This document shows positions 1 to 8,851 of a DNA stretch of 64,000 nt, in pieces (positions within the stretch are counted from its first letter, which is position 1; every line of letters begins with the position of its first letter). A program made the position numbers and the translations under genes. Source of the DNA: Polyangium fumosum (GTDB taxonomy: Bacteria; Myxococcota_A; Polyangia; Polyangiales; Polyangiaceae). The notes under the pieces are model-generated. The model ran no database searches, was not told where the DNA came from, and saw nothing but the letters and a program-made list of their open reading frames with translations. Location: assembly GCF_005144585.1 (NCBI RefSeq), contig NZ_SSMQ01000025.1:62001-126000 (forward strand), in the 5' to 3' direction.

Positions 1-2
1 TC

Positions 3-524
3 GAGGTCGTGCGAGCGTCGACCGGACAGGGTGGTTATCGTGGCGCGGTGCTCGATGCGCACGATGGAACCCCGATCGCCGGCGCGCGTCTCGTCGTGGT
101 GGCGCCCGCGTTCCAAGGCGACGGTGTCGTCGCGCGCGCGACCGCCGACGAACGTGGAAGCTTCGTGCTGGATGTGCCCTACCGCAGCGATGCGCGTCTC
201 GTGATCGAAGCGGAGGAGCACAGCAGGTACGAGCAGGCGCTCCCTCCGCCGGGGGTGCTGCGCGTTGCCCTGATCACCCGCCGCCGCACGCTGCTCGAGC
301 GGCTCGTGAAGTGGGCGCGCCGCACCGGAGCGCCCTTCGACATGCAACCGGAGCCGACCCCCGGGCACGTACGGCGGGCGGCTTTCCGCGCGAACAACGC
401 GGAAATCGAGTCCTGGGCGCGAGCCCTCGAGCAAGCCGCCTACGGCTCCTCCGTCGTCGACGAGGGGGTCGAGGCGTCGCTCCTCAACGACGAACCCAGG
501 GGCGGCCGAAAGCCGGCGGCATGA
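3..524 (+). CDS. Carboxypeptidase-regulatory-like domain protein, 5' end outside window
   Basis: The frame is open to the left edge, so the N-terminus lies outside the window and no start can be chosen. The first ~90 visible residues have the beta-sandwich pattern of CarboxypepD_reg / CnaB-like folds: a Gly-x-Val-x-Asp opening, a DGTPIAGA turn, a second sheet half around ERGSFVLDVP, and a closing LRVALITRR strand. About 80 residues of helical, Arg/Ala-rich sequence with no recognised domain follow. Such domains usually sit in exported or surface proteins, but no signal peptide can be judged here. It ends 128 bases before ftsY and is separated from it by a clear promoter, so it belongs to another transcription unit. 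Function unknown. Confidence 0.6.
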   Translation, partial: EVVRASTGQGGYRGAVLDAHDGTPIAGARLVVVAPAFQGDGVVARATADERGSFVLDVPYRSDARLVIEAEEHSRYEQALPPPGVLRVALITRRRTLLERLVKWARRTGAPFDMQPEPTPGHVRRAAFRANNAEIESWARALEQAAYGSSVVDEGVEASLLNDEPRGGRKPAA

Positions 525-587
525 CATGAACCGCCCCCGAATCTTCACCCGTGCGCTGCCTTTGCCCTCGCGCGCAGAGCACACACG

Positions 588-615
588 TTGACGTACGGGT
601 ACCGTCCCATATAGT
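588..615 (+). promoter_or_regulatory. Sigma70-type promoter of ftsY
   Basis: TTGACG at 588-593, a 16-base spacer and TATAGT at 610-615, an AT-rich island in ~70 % GC sequence. Transcription would start near 622, about 30 bases before the GTG at 653. This argues against using the more upstream in-frame codon at 551. Confidence 0.6.
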
Positions 616-652
616 CGCGAACCAGTTCGCGGACCGCTGGAGAACGCACATC

Positions 653-2062
653 GTGGACCCCCTCTACATCGTCATCGGTCTCGTGGTCGTGGCGCTGGCC
701 GTCTACTTCCTGTTCATCAGGAAGCCGGAAGCGCCCAAGAAGCTCGAGACGCCGCCGGAGCCGAAGAAGCTCCCGGAGAAAAAGGCGCCCGAGCGTGAAG
801 AGCCGGCCAAGGCCGCGGGGAAACCCGCGAAGGAGGAGCCGAAGCAGGCTGCTCCTGCGAAGGCCAAGCCGGCCGAAGAGGCCAAGGAGGCCAAGAAGAA
901 GGAGGAGAAGCCGGCTGCCGAGCCTGCACCGGCCGTCGTGGAGAAGCAGCCCGAGCCTGCGCCCGTCGCGAAGGAGCCCGAGGCCAAGCAGCCCGAGGCC
1001 GCGCCCGTGCAAGCTCCCACGCCGGTGGCCGAGCCCGCGCCGAAGCCTGCGGAGGCTGGTGGGATCAAGCCCGTGTCGATCGCGGCGCGTGAGCCGCCTG
1101 CGCCTTCGGCTCCCCGCAAGAAGGACGTCGAGGGGCTGCGCCGTGGCCTCACGAAGGCGCGCGAGACCGAGGGCTTCTTCGGTCGCCTGAAGGCGCTCTT
1201 CGTTGGTCGCAGCGAGATCGATCCCGGGCTCGTCGATCAGATCGAGGAGGTGCTGCTCACCTCCGACGTCGGCGTGAAGACGACCGAAGCGCTGCTCGAA
1301 GAGATCCGCGCGGGCATCAAGGAGAAGAAGCTCGTCAAGGACGAGCAGGTTTGGGATGCCTTGCGTCGTCGCGCGCGTGAGCTGCTTGGTGGGAGTGGCG
1401 GCGGCATCAAGTACCCTGCGCGTCCCACGGTCGTGATGTTCGTGGGCGTCAACGGCGCAGGCAAGACGACGTCGATCGGCAAGCTCGCGACCAAGCTCAA
1501 GGCCGAAGGCAGGACCGTCGTGCTCGCCGCGGGCGACACGTTCCGCGCCGCGGCGGTGCAGCAGCTCGTCGTGTGGGGCAAGCGCGTCGGCTGCGAGGTC
1601 GTGAGCGGCAAGGATGGCGCGAACCCGGGCGCGGTCATCTACGACGCGATCCAGAAGGCTGCGGAGATCGGCGCGGACGTCGTGCTCGCCGACACGGCGG
1701 GTCGGTTGCACACGAAGACGAACCTGATGGACGAGCTCAAGAAGGTCGCGCGCACGATCGACAAGGCGCTGCCGGGAGCTCCGCACGAGACGCTCCTCGT
1801 GCTCGATGCGACGAACGGGCAGAACGCGCTGCAACAGGCGGCGATGTTCAAGGAGGCGCTGCCGCTCTCGGGCATCGTGCTGACGAAGCTCGATGGTACG
1901 GCGAAGGGCGGCGTGGTCCTCGGCATCTGCGCGGAGCACGCGCTCCCGGTGCGTTACATCGGCATCGGCGAGCGTCCCGACGAGCTGCGTGACTTCAACG
2001 CAGACGAGTTTGTCGAAGCGCTGCTCGGTCAAGCGGACGAGTCTACGGACGCGGCGGCGTGA
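653..2062 (+). CDS. ftsY: FtsY, signal recognition particle receptor GTPase
   Basis: Receptor that docks SRP-ribosome complexes at the inner membrane for co-translational insertion of membrane proteins. The 469-residue protein has an N-terminal membrane segment (about residues 4-22), a long Lys/Pro/Ala/Glu-rich linker to about residue 150 (the acidic A region, here almost alternating Lys-Pro and Glu), then the N domain and the GTPase G domain. The P-loop GVNGAGKTT is near residue 264, DTAGR near 346 and TKLDG near 410, all intact. The GTG at 653 is chosen because GGAG lies 10 bases upstream, the promoter overlaps the longer form, and the membrane segment then sits at the very N-terminus. A membrane-anchored FtsY with a repetitive linker is the typical arrangement in myxobacteria. 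It is monocistronic as far as can be seen. Confidence 0.95.
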   Translation: MDPLYIVIGLVVVALAVYFLFIRKPEAPKKLETPPEPKKLPEKKAPEREEPAKAAGKPAKEEPKQAAPAKAKPAEEAKEAKKKEEKPAAEPAPAVVEKQPEPAPVAKEPEAKQPEAAPVQAPTPVAEPAPKPAEAGGIKPVSIAAREPPAPSAPRKKDVEGLRRGLTKARETEGFFGRLKALFVGRSEIDPGLVDQIEEVLLTSDVGVKTTEALLEEIRAGIKEKKLVKDEQVWDALRRRARELLGGSGGGIKYPARPTVVMFVGVNGAGKTTSIGKLATKLKAEGRTVVLAAGDTFRAAAVQQLVVWGKRVGCEVVSGKDGANPGAVIYDAIQKAAEIGADVVLADTAGRLHTKTNLMDELKKVARTIDKALPGAPHETLLVLDATNGQNALQQAAMFKEALPLSGIVLTKLDGTAKGGVVLGICAEHALPVRYIGIGERPDELRDFNADEFVEALLGQADESTDAAA

Positions 2063-2292
2063 ACCACGGCGTCGGCGAGCACGAAGTGGGCGCGACGGGG
2101 CTCCGACCGGGATCGGTGACGGGGCCGCGTCGCGCACGTTTCGGACGGACGGCGCAAAAAACGTGGATTTCGTTTGATTTTCTTGCTCGCTCGCGAGCGT
2201 CTCGTGGTGGAATGGGCGTGGATCGTGTCGCTGCGCGAGCAGTCGGGACGGTCCTGCCCGGTCCAGATCCGAGAGAGAAACCGATTTGGTTG

Positions 2293-2322
2293 TTGATTCC
2301 CAGATTTTACGCGTGATATAGT
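2293..2322 (+). promoter_or_regulatory. Likely promoter for the tandem outer-membrane barrel genes
   Basis: TTGATT at 2293-2298, an 18-base spacer and TATAGT at 2317-2322 lie in an unusually AT-rich stretch of the 372-base gap after ftsY (2063-2434). The -10 is the same TATAGT seen before ftsY and before the gene at 35696. Nothing else was recognised in this gap. The leader to the ATG at 2435 would be about 105 bases. Confidence 0.5.
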
Positions 2323-2434
2323 CCGTCCCGCTTGTCGGTAGACCGTTTTTTTGAATGAAGTCGCGCAGTTAGACTTGTACGGACGGACCGGACCGATCGA
2401 TGCTCACGTCGCACGGACTGCGGAAGGGATGGCG

Positions 2435-3403
2435 ATGAACCAGGTTCGCGTGGGGCTCCTCGTGGCGGCTGCGCTGCTGGCCATGCCGTTGACGGCGGCA
2501 GCGCAACCGAAGAAGGATCAACCGAAGGAGATCAACCTCGACGAGGAGGGAGCCGAGAAGCCTGCTGAAGCCCCCACCGAGGGCGAGGGCGCCGGCGCCG
2601 AAGGCGAGGGCGAGACTCCTGGCGGCGAAGGCGAAGGTCTCGGGGACATCTGTAAGATCGACCCGTCGGCCTGCCCGAGCATCAACATGGATGAGGCCGC
2701 GAAGCGGGACATCAACGCAGAGATGTACGCGGTGCAGCAGATTTACGCGCTGCGCCGGTTCCGCTTCGAGATCACGCCCTACTTCGGGATCACGATGAAC
2801 GACCAGTTCGTCGCGCACCCCGCGCCCGGGCTCGGTCTCAACTTCTACATCACGAACGTGCTCGCGGTCGGGGTCAACGGCAACTTCTACGCCGGACTGA
2901 ACTCGCCCTCGAACTTCAACTTCCAGACGAGCCGCGCGGCGCGCGTCGGTATTCCGATCACGGAGTACGCCTGGAACGCGAACGCGAACTTCTCGTACGT
3001 GCCTGCGTACGGCAAGTTCGCCGGGTTCGGCGACTTCATCTTCCACTACGACTTCTACGTGCTCGGCGGCGTGGGTGCGATCGCGACGCGTCCGATCGCC
3101 GTCGTCGATCCCGACAACCGCACGTTCGAGTACAAGCCTCGGCTGTCGTTCCATGTCGGCGGTGGGCTCCGCATCTTCTTCAACCGCTGGTTTGCGGTCG
3201 TGGCGGAGCTCAGCGACTACATCTTCTTCGACGAGCTCGAGAACCCGGGCATCCCGATCGGCAACGACGCCAACGGCAATCCGAAGGCGCAGGATCCGAC
3301 GACCTGGACCGCGCCCGAGACGAGCTTCACCAACAACGTCCAGGCGCAGGTCGGCTTTTCGGTCTTCCTACCGTTTAGCTGGGAATACCGGCTGCCCAAG
3401 TGA
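2435..3403 (+). CDS. Outer-membrane beta-barrel protein with acidic N-terminal linker
   Basis: 322 residues. A signal peptide (about residues 1-23, hydrophobic core LLVAAALLAMPL, cut near TAAAQ) is followed by a strongly acidic Glu/Gly/Pro linker to about residue 65, a short segment with two Cys (CKIDPSAC), and a C-terminal barrel of alternating strands rich in Tyr, Phe, Asn and Gly. This is the layout of the outer-membrane beta-barrel domain family common in Myxococcales (TIGR04565-like). The ATG at 2435 has GGAAGGG six bases upstream; the ATG at 2429 would lie directly against that site. The next gene, 63 bases on, encodes a second barrel of similar plan, so the two probably form a pair in the outer membrane. 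GltA/GltB of the Myxococcus gliding machinery are also adjacent small barrels, but I cannot claim identity. Confidence 0.75.
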   Translation: MNQVRVGLLVAAALLAMPLTAAAQPKKDQPKEINLDEEGAEKPAEAPTEGEGAGAEGEGETPGGEGEGLGDICKIDPSACPSINMDEAAKRDINAEMYAVQQIYALRRFRFEITPYFGITMNDQFVAHPAPGLGLNFYITNVLAVGVNGNFYAGLNSPSNFNFQTSRAARVGIPITEYAWNANANFSYVPAYGKFAGFGDFIFHYDFYVLGGVGAIATRPIAVVDPDNRTFEYKPRLSFHVGGGLRIFFNRWFAVVAELSDYIFFDELENPGIPIGNDANGNPKAQDPTTWTAPETSFTNNVQAQVGFSVFLPFSWEYRLPK

Positions 3404-3466
3404 GCCGAGGGGCAGCGTGGCATGCAAGGAACATCCGGGACGATTCAGCCAAGTACGGGGACATGC

Positions 3467-4399
3467 ATGATGCGTCGATTCGTGAATAGCCTTTGCGCGT
3501 CTCGCCTGCTCCGCAGGGGCATGCTCGCGGCGCTCACAGGATGTGCAGCGCTTGCCATGAGCGCGGGCGCCGAAGCGCAGGAGATTCAGCTCACGGGTCC
3601 CCTCGCGGGGGCCCCGGCCGTGCGGAAGTTGCGCCTGCATCGCGCGGGTCGCATCGAGATTACGCCGAGCGCGTCCTTCACCCTGCTCGACGAGTACCAG
3701 CGCACGATCATGCCCGGTCTGCGCGTGATGTACCACCCGACCGACTGGCTCGGGTTCGGCGTCTGGGGCGGCTACGGCATCCAGACGACGACGTCGCTCA
3801 CCGACGAGCTGCAGGTGAAGGCGATCGACGAGCGGAACTGCCCCACGGACTCGAACACGGCGACCGACACAGCCTGCAAGCTGACGGCCGTCAACCTGAC
3901 CCGCGGCAACCTCGCCCAGGATCAGCTCGGCCGCATGCAGTGGGTCGCGGCCCCGCAGGTCACGGTCGTTCCGTTCCGCGGGAAGCTGGCGCTCTTCGCG
4001 ACGCTCTTCGTGGACACCGACATCAGCTTCTTCGTCGGTCCGGCGGTCATCGGCGTGCAGGAGCGTGCGCCCTGCGGCAAGGACAACGACGGCAACGCAC
4101 TCACCGACCGCCCCTGCGCGGCCCAGAGTTCGTTCCAGCTCGAGAGCCGCATCGCCATCGCGCCCACGTTCGGCGTCGGCTGGAACTTCTACCCGACGTC
4201 GTTCTTCGGCTTCGGCGCGGAGTGGAGGGCGCTGCCCTTCGCGTGGAACACGTCCGGCTTCGACAACGCTGGCTCGGGCAACGACGAGGCCTTCCCCGAC
4301 ACCGCGGTCAACAACCAAGACCGTCAGTTCCGCTTCAACAGCATGGTCTCCGTCAACCTGATGTTCTCCCTTCCGATGAAGGTGAAGAGCAGCGACTGA
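3467..4399 (+). CDS. Second outer-membrane beta-barrel protein of the tandem pair
   Basis: About 310 residues with a signal peptide (arginine-rich start, hydrophobic core around MLAALTGCAALAMSAG, cut near AEAQ) and a barrel-like body containing the strand pair RIEITPSASFTLLDEY, then alternating Gly/aromatic strands, two Cys-containing loops and a final strand near FNSMVSVNLMFSLP. The ATG at 3467 (or 3470) is preferred over the codon at 3422 because GGGG lies at 3457-3460 and the signal peptide then starts correctly. It lies 63 bases after a barrel of the same general class and shares its opening strand motif (FEITPYFGIT versus IEITPSASFT), suggesting an old duplication. The partner's acidic linker is missing here. 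Exported cargo or ligand unknown. Confidence 0.7.
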   Translation: MMRRFVNSLCASRLLRRGMLAALTGCAALAMSAGAEAQEIQLTGPLAGAPAVRKLRLHRAGRIEITPSASFTLLDEYQRTIMPGLRVMYHPTDWLGFGVWGGYGIQTTTSLTDELQVKAIDERNCPTDSNTATDTACKLTAVNLTRGNLAQDQLGRMQWVAAPQVTVVPFRGKLALFATLFVDTDISFFVGPAVIGVQERAPCGKDNDGNALTDRPCAAQSSFQLESRIAIAPTFGVGWNFYPTSFFGFGAEWRALPFAWNTSGFDNAGSGNDEAFPDTAVNNQDRQFRFNSMVSVNLMFSLPMKVKSSD

Positions 4400-4479
4400 C
4401 GAAGACGAAGCCGGCTGCACCCAAGCCGATGACACGCCCCGGGATGCGGGCGGGCGAGACGGAGACCAAGAGCTCCGCG

Positions 4480-4510
4480 ACGCCCCAGGCATCACGGGGC
4501 GTGGCGCTTT
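4480..4510 (+). terminator. Hairpin terminator after the barrel pair
   Basis: ACGCCCC (4480-4486) pairs with GGGGCGT (4496-4502) across a nine-base loop and is followed by GGCGCTTT. The T-run is short, as expected in high-GC DNA. It ends the unit of the two barrel genes. Confidence 0.45.
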
Positions 4511-4634
4511 CGAAGCCCCGCTGGCAGGGGCAGCGCGCTCGTCAACGGGGCCTTGCACTTGCTTTGTCCCTGGCGAGGGCCTATGCGAAGCCTGCTCCAG
4601 CCCCACCCCTGCCGGGCCGGAGCGCGAGGTAGAG

Positions 4635-5414
4635 GTGGGCATTTTCGACTTCCTCCGTAGCAAAGGCGCGAAGAGCGCGCCTCCGTCGGGCAACACGCCC
4701 GCCGTCGACAAGAAGATCGCCGGGCCGGCCAAGGTCGTCGCGGACAAACGCGCCCAGACCTACGACCGCCTGGAGGCCATCCAGGCCCTCGTCGACATGA
4801 AGACGCCGGAGGCGGCCGCCGCTCTCCTCAAGCGCTTCAACTTCACGATCGATCCGTCGATCACGGACGCAGAAGAGAAAGACCTCGCGTTCCGGGGCAT
4901 CGTCGCCGCCGGCAAGGACGTCGTCCCCGCGGTCATCGAGTTCTGCACGAGGGCCGAGGCGCTGACGTGGCCGCTCAAGGTTCTCGACGCCGTGCTCGAC
5001 GAGGACGGGTATCGCGAAGAGCTGCTCGATCTGCTCGAGGGCTTCGACACCGAGTACGCGCGCAACGTCGAGCCGAAGATCCAGATCATTCAGGCGCTCG
5101 AAGAGGTCGTCCACGACGACGTACGCGCGGCGGTGGAGCGCTTCTTCGAAGATGTCAACGAGACCGTGCGGTTCCACGCGGTGCAAACGACGTTCGCCCA
5201 GGCGATGTCCGAGAGCGTCAAGCCGATGATCGACTTGCTCGTGAACGAGGAGTCGGTCCGCGTAAAGAACAAGGTCGCCGAAGGCCTGCTCGTTCGCGGG
5301 TGGACGATCCCCGAGGATCGAAGGGATGCCGTCGCCGACGCGCTCGGCGATACCGGCGGCTACACGGTCGGCGAAGGTGGCAAGATCGTGAAGCGTTCGC
5401 TCCGGTTCGGCTGA
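4635..5414 (+). CDS. HEAT-repeat-like helical protein
   Basis: 259 residues, cytoplasmic, no signal peptide. After an N-terminal MGIFDFLRSKG segment and a short linker, the body is a run of paired helices whose hydrophobic spacing resembles HEAT/PBS-lyase repeats (for example around QALVDMKTPEAAAALLKRF, FRGIVAAGKDVVPAVIEFC, RVKNKVAEGLLVRGW). Such solenoids serve as scaffolds for protein binding. The start is GTG with GAGG at 4626-4629. The MGIFDFL opening also occurs in other small bacterial membrane-associated or scaffold proteins, but I do not recognise a specific family. It sits alone between the barrel terminator and the porin-cytochrome cluster. Partner unknown. Confidence 0.7.
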   Translation: MGIFDFLRSKGAKSAPPSGNTPAVDKKIAGPAKVVADKRAQTYDRLEAIQALVDMKTPEAAAALLKRFNFTIDPSITDAEEKDLAFRGIVAAGKDVVPAVIEFCTRAEALTWPLKVLDAVLDEDGYREELLDLLEGFDTEYARNVEPKIQIIQALEEVVHDDVRAAVERFFEDVNETVRFHAVQTTFAQAMSESVKPMIDLLVNEESVRVKNKVAEGLLVRGWTIPEDRRDAVADALGDTGGYTVGEGGKIVKRSLRFG

Positions 5415-5618
5415 TCGAAACGCGTAGCGGATTGCGCGCCGCCCTGGCGCGTTGTGAGCAGCAAGCTCTCCCCTCGTCCGTGTTGACAGCGCGGGCCACG
5501 CTGAAAGAGGATCCCTCCTGCCTCGACTTGTTCGAGGTGTGTCGACTGCCCCGCGGCAGCCGCGCGTGATCCGCGCAGGCTCCCCGGCACCACTCGACGG
5601 AAAGCGAGCATCCCAGGC

Positions 5619-7265
5619 GTGAGGGGACATCGATCGACGCGCCTTCCGCGCGTGGTTGCTTCCGGGCTCGCCGCTCTTGCCACGGCGATCACCGCGCATC
5701 CGCGTGACGCGCGCGCCCTCGACTTCGAGGTGCAGAGCGACACGGCAGCACAGGCGTACCAAGTCGCGAGCCCGTGGGGCGACACGATCCTCGATCGGCG
5801 TCGCCTCATGCAGACGTTGTCGCTCGGCGTGTACAACCTGCAGGGCGATCACGTCCCAGGGCGCGCCGACTTCGCGGTCGTCTTGCGCGTTCGCCTCGAC
5901 GCCGACTTCGGGATCAACGGCCACCTCGGCGACGCCGATCGCGGCGGCGAGACGAGCTACCTGACGGAGGCGGGGCCCGGCGTGCGCTTCGTGCCGGGCC
6001 TGCAGCAAGCGCCGGTCGATCTGATGTACGCGTACGTCGAGGGCCGCAACCTCTTGAACGGCTGGCTCGGCTTCCGCGCGGGCCGGCAGTACGTGGTCGA
6101 CTCGCTCGGCTGGTGGTCGTTCGACGGCGCGCTCGCGCGCGTGACGACGCCGTACTTCGTGCAGGCCGAGCTCTACGGCGGGCTCGAGCAACGCGGGGGG
6201 CTGCCGCTCTCGACGTCGCGGTACGAGCGACCAGGCGTTTGGCGTGGCAACCACGCAGGCTTCGGCACGGCGGGCGATCAGCCGAGCGTGACGGATTTCC
6301 CTTCGTACCAGTACACGCAGCCCGCGCCCGCGTTCGGCGTCTCGCTCGAGAGCAACGGCCCGAGCTGGATCCACGGGCGGCTCTCGTATCGACGCGTCTA
6401 CAACACGGGCACGTCGGTGACGCAGCAGTTCCCCGATCCGACGGGCGGCTATCGCACGGCGAAGGGGCTGCGCGTGTCGCAGGATCGGCTCGGGTATGCG
6501 CTCGATCTGAACAAGTCGGACCTCGGCGCGATCAAGGGCGGCGTCACGTACGACTTCTACAACCAGATCGTCGGCTCGTATTACGGCGGCGTCGAGGCGT
6601 ACCTGGGCAAACGTGCGACCGTCGGTGCGGACATCGACTACTTCGTGCCGACCTTCGACGCGGACTCGATCTTCAACTGGTTCACGAAGAGCCCCATCAC
6701 GACGGCGACGGCGCGCGTCTGGGTCGCGCCGACGCAACGCCTCGATCTCTCGGCGTACGGCGGCGTGCGGATCTGGATGGCCGACGGCGATCCCGAGACG
6801 TTCGGTACGGAGCAGTGCAGGGCCTCGGGCCTCTGCAGCGGCGACCAGGAGATCGATCCGTCGAACTCGAAGACGTTCACCCGCGATCCTGACAACCGCG
6901 AGATCTCCACGACGATTGACGCGCTCGCGAACGTGTCGGGTCGGTATCGCTTCGGCACGGGCGAGGTGGGACTGCGCGGCATGATGCAGGCCGGCGCGCG
7001 TGGGCACACCGGCGGCGCGGATCTCTCGGGCGAGAAGCGCTTCGACGGCGGGCGCTACCGCGTCGGCGGGCGCGTCTCGGTCTACGACTGGAACGACCCG
7101 CTGCGGCCCGATCGCGGCGCGACGTCGTTCGGCTACGTCCTCGGCGCGGGCGTCCGGCCCGTGCAACAGGCCGACCTGCGGATCGAGTGGGAGCACGACA
7201 TGAACCGGCTCGTGGGGCAGCGCTTCCGCATCGTGGCGCTCCTCAACTTGAGGCTCGGCGGATGA
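5619..7265 (+). CDS. Large outer-membrane beta-barrel, candidate porin of a porin-cytochrome conduit
   Basis: 548 residues. A signal peptide (basic start, hydrophobic GLAALATAITA, cut near ARA at residue 33) is followed by a protein with the alternating polar/hydrophobic pattern, Tyr/Trp/Phe girdles and Asp/Gly/Asn-rich turns of a large barrel (for example YAYVEGRNLLNGWLGFRAGRQ and DLSAYGGVRIWMADGD). No periplasmic domain was recognised. The gene overlaps the next one, a 13-haem cytochrome c, by four bases (ATGA), so the two are translationally coupled. In MtrAB-type conduits a barrel threads a multihaem cytochrome through the outer membrane; this pairing suggests the same role. MtrB-type barrels are usually longer, so homology is not claimed. 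The protein ends in LNLRLGG, without the terminal Phe typical of many barrels. Confidence 0.7.
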   Translation: MRGHRSTRLPRVVASGLAALATAITAHPRDARALDFEVQSDTAAQAYQVASPWGDTILDRRRLMQTLSLGVYNLQGDHVPGRADFAVVLRVRLDADFGINGHLGDADRGGETSYLTEAGPGVRFVPGLQQAPVDLMYAYVEGRNLLNGWLGFRAGRQYVVDSLGWWSFDGALARVTTPYFVQAELYGGLEQRGGLPLSTSRYERPGVWRGNHAGFGTAGDQPSVTDFPSYQYTQPAPAFGVSLESNGPSWIHGRLSYRRVYNTGTSVTQQFPDPTGGYRTAKGLRVSQDRLGYALDLNKSDLGAIKGGVTYDFYNQIVGSYYGGVEAYLGKRATVGADIDYFVPTFDADSIFNWFTKSPITTATARVWVAPTQRLDLSAYGGVRIWMADGDPETFGTEQCRASGLCSGDQEIDPSNSKTFTRDPDNREISTTIDALANVSGRYRFGTGEVGLRGMMQAGARGHTGGADLSGEKRFDGGRYRVGGRVSVYDWNDPLRPDRGATSFGYVLGAGVRPVQQADLRIEWEHDMNRLVGQRFRIVALLNLRLGG

Positions 7266-8677
7266 TGATGAACGCCTCCAAGCGAAGCTCCGTGAGCGCA
7301 CGCAAGACGCGCAGGCCGAGCGGCCGACCGCTGCCGGGATGGCTCGCCTTCGTGGCATGCCTGTCGGCCCTCGTGCTCGGCCTCGTGGGCCCCGACGCCT
7401 CCGCGCAGGCCGCCGACGACGCGCCGCCCGCGGAGTCCGCCGCGCCGCCGCCCGCGCCGCCTCCGGGTGGCTACAAGAGCGGCCTCTACCCGATGCCGAA
7501 CGACGCGGAGACGCCGCTCGCGTTCATGCCTCCGGGCAGCGCGGCGACCCCCGTGCCGAGCGAAGAGATCTACCCGCCGCAGACGATCACCATCCGCTTC
7601 AACCACAAGAAGCACACGAAGGATCTCAAGCAGACCTGCAAGTCGTGCCACGCGGCCGCGTTCACGAGCGACAAGGTCGCCGATCGGCTCATGCCGAAGG
7701 CCGAGCAGTGCGACGCCTGCCACGACGTCGATCACTCGGACCTGCACGACGTGAAGGCAGGCACGGACGCGAACGGGCAGTGCGTCTTCTGTCACATCGG
7801 CGACAAGGCGGGCGAGAAGGGCTCCGTCGCGCCGATGGTGCTGCCGAACGCGAACCTCGTGTTCACGCACAAGAAGCACCTCGATCGGAACATCCAGTGC
7901 GGGCAGTGCCACGGGCAGGTGGGTGAGCTCGAGCTCGCGACGCGGGATCAGCTCCCGCGCATGGCTGGCTGCTTCTCGTGCCACAACATGAGCGGCGCGG
8001 CGCAGGGGCAGGCGAAGGGCGCGTGCACGACGTGCCACACGGCGCGGAACGACGGCCGCATGATCACGAGCTTCACGACGGGCAACCTCGTGCCGCCGCA
8101 GTGGATGCACAACGCGGCGCACACGCCCGACTTCATCGAGCGGCACAAGAGCGTCGCGGCGAACGACAGCGCCTTCTGCGGGAGCTGCCACACGACGAAC
8201 GAGTGCACCGACTGCCACGACGGCCGCGTCCGTCCCCGCAAGGTCCACCCGAACGACTGGCTCTCGATCCACGCGCAGTCCGCGCGGCAGGACAACCCGC
8301 GCTGCGCGAGCTGCCATCAGGCCCAGACGTTCTGCGGCGACTGCCACCGCCGCGTCGGCGTCGCGCGCGACACCGGCAGCGGCAACCGCCTCACGGGCCG
8401 CCGCTTCCATCCGCCCGCCGCGGAGTTCACGACGGCGCCGCGCGGGCCGAACCACCACGCGTGGGAGGCGATGCGGAACCTGAACGCCTGCGTCTCCTGT
8501 CACACGGAGCGTGACTGCGCGACGTGCCACGCGACGAAAGGCCTCTCCGGCGGGCACGGCGTGAACCCGCACCCGATCGGCTTCCGGGACAAGTGTGGCG
8601 CGGCCTTCGCGAGAAACCCGCGTCCGTGCCTCGTCTGTCACCAGTCGAACGACCCGTTCGTGAGGGCGTGCCAATGA
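7262..8677 (+). CDS. Thirteen-haem c-type cytochrome
   Basis: 471 residues from the ATG at 7262, which overlaps the stop of the barrel gene. The N-terminus is a long signal peptide (basic to about residue 25, hydrophobic LAFVACLSALVLGLVG, cut near SAQA). After a Pro/Ala linker there are 13 CxxCH haem c sites: CKSCH (126), CDACH, CVFCH, CGQCH, CFSCH, CTTCH, CGSCH, CTDCH, CASCH, CGDCH, CVSCH, CATCH and CLVCH (456). Extra His, including FNHKKH (113) and FTHKKH (201), can act as distal ligands as in cytochrome c3/c7 domains. Several sites come as close pairs (CGSCH-CTDCH, CASCH-CGDCH, CVSCH-CATCH). No catalytic motif of nitrite, sulfite or hydroxylamine enzymes was noticed, so electron transfer is the likely role. 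It probably lies in the periplasm or within the adjacent barrel. Confidence 0.9.
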   Translation: MMMNASKRSSVSARKTRRPSGRPLPGWLAFVACLSALVLGLVGPDASAQAADDAPPAESAAPPPAPPPGGYKSGLYPMPNDAETPLAFMPPGSAATPVPSEEIYPPQTITIRFNHKKHTKDLKQTCKSCHAAAFTSDKVADRLMPKAEQCDACHDVDHSDLHDVKAGTDANGQCVFCHIGDKAGEKGSVAPMVLPNANLVFTHKKHLDRNIQCGQCHGQVGELELATRDQLPRMAGCFSCHNMSGAAQGQAKGACTTCHTARNDGRMITSFTTGNLVPPQWMHNAAHTPDFIERHKSVAANDSAFCGSCHTTNECTDCHDGRVRPRKVHPNDWLSIHAQSARQDNPRCASCHQAQTFCGDCHRRVGVARDTGSGNRLTGRRFHPPAAEFTTAPRGPNHHAWEAMRNLNACVSCHTERDCATCHATKGLSGGHGVNPHPIGFRDKCGAAFARNPRPCLVCHQSNDPFVRACQ

Positions 8678-8760
8678 GATCCCAGCATCGGTGCCGACCC
8701 ACGCTCGGAGCCTCTACGCAGGCGGACGGAGCAGCGCTCCCGAAACATCCTACATATTCC

Positions 8761-8790
8761 TTGCACACCCCTTCTGGCGACGGGTATAGC
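8761..8790 (+). promoter_or_regulatory. Likely promoter for the small helical protein and haem lipoprotein
   Basis: TTGCAC at 8761-8766, an 18-base spacer and TATAGC at 8785-8790, in the 174-base gap after the cytochrome gene. The leader to the GTG at 8852 would be about 55 bases. The local drop in GC supports it. Confidence 0.45.
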
Positions 8791-8851
8791 GAAGAGCGAC
8801 GGGGCGCTTCCTCTCCCGCGGTGGTCGCGCGCGTCGTCAAGGAGAACGGGT

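Noticed and set aside
545-2137. Long antisense open frame opposite ftsY (and similar minus-strand frames)
   Set aside because: Arg/Leu/Asp-rich shadow of the high third-position GC of ftsY; no ribosome site or domain.
4581-7358. 925-residue antisense open frame across three plus-strand genes
   Set aside because: Composition of codon-bias shadows (Arg, Ala, His, Val); overlaps proven genes with signal peptides and motifs.
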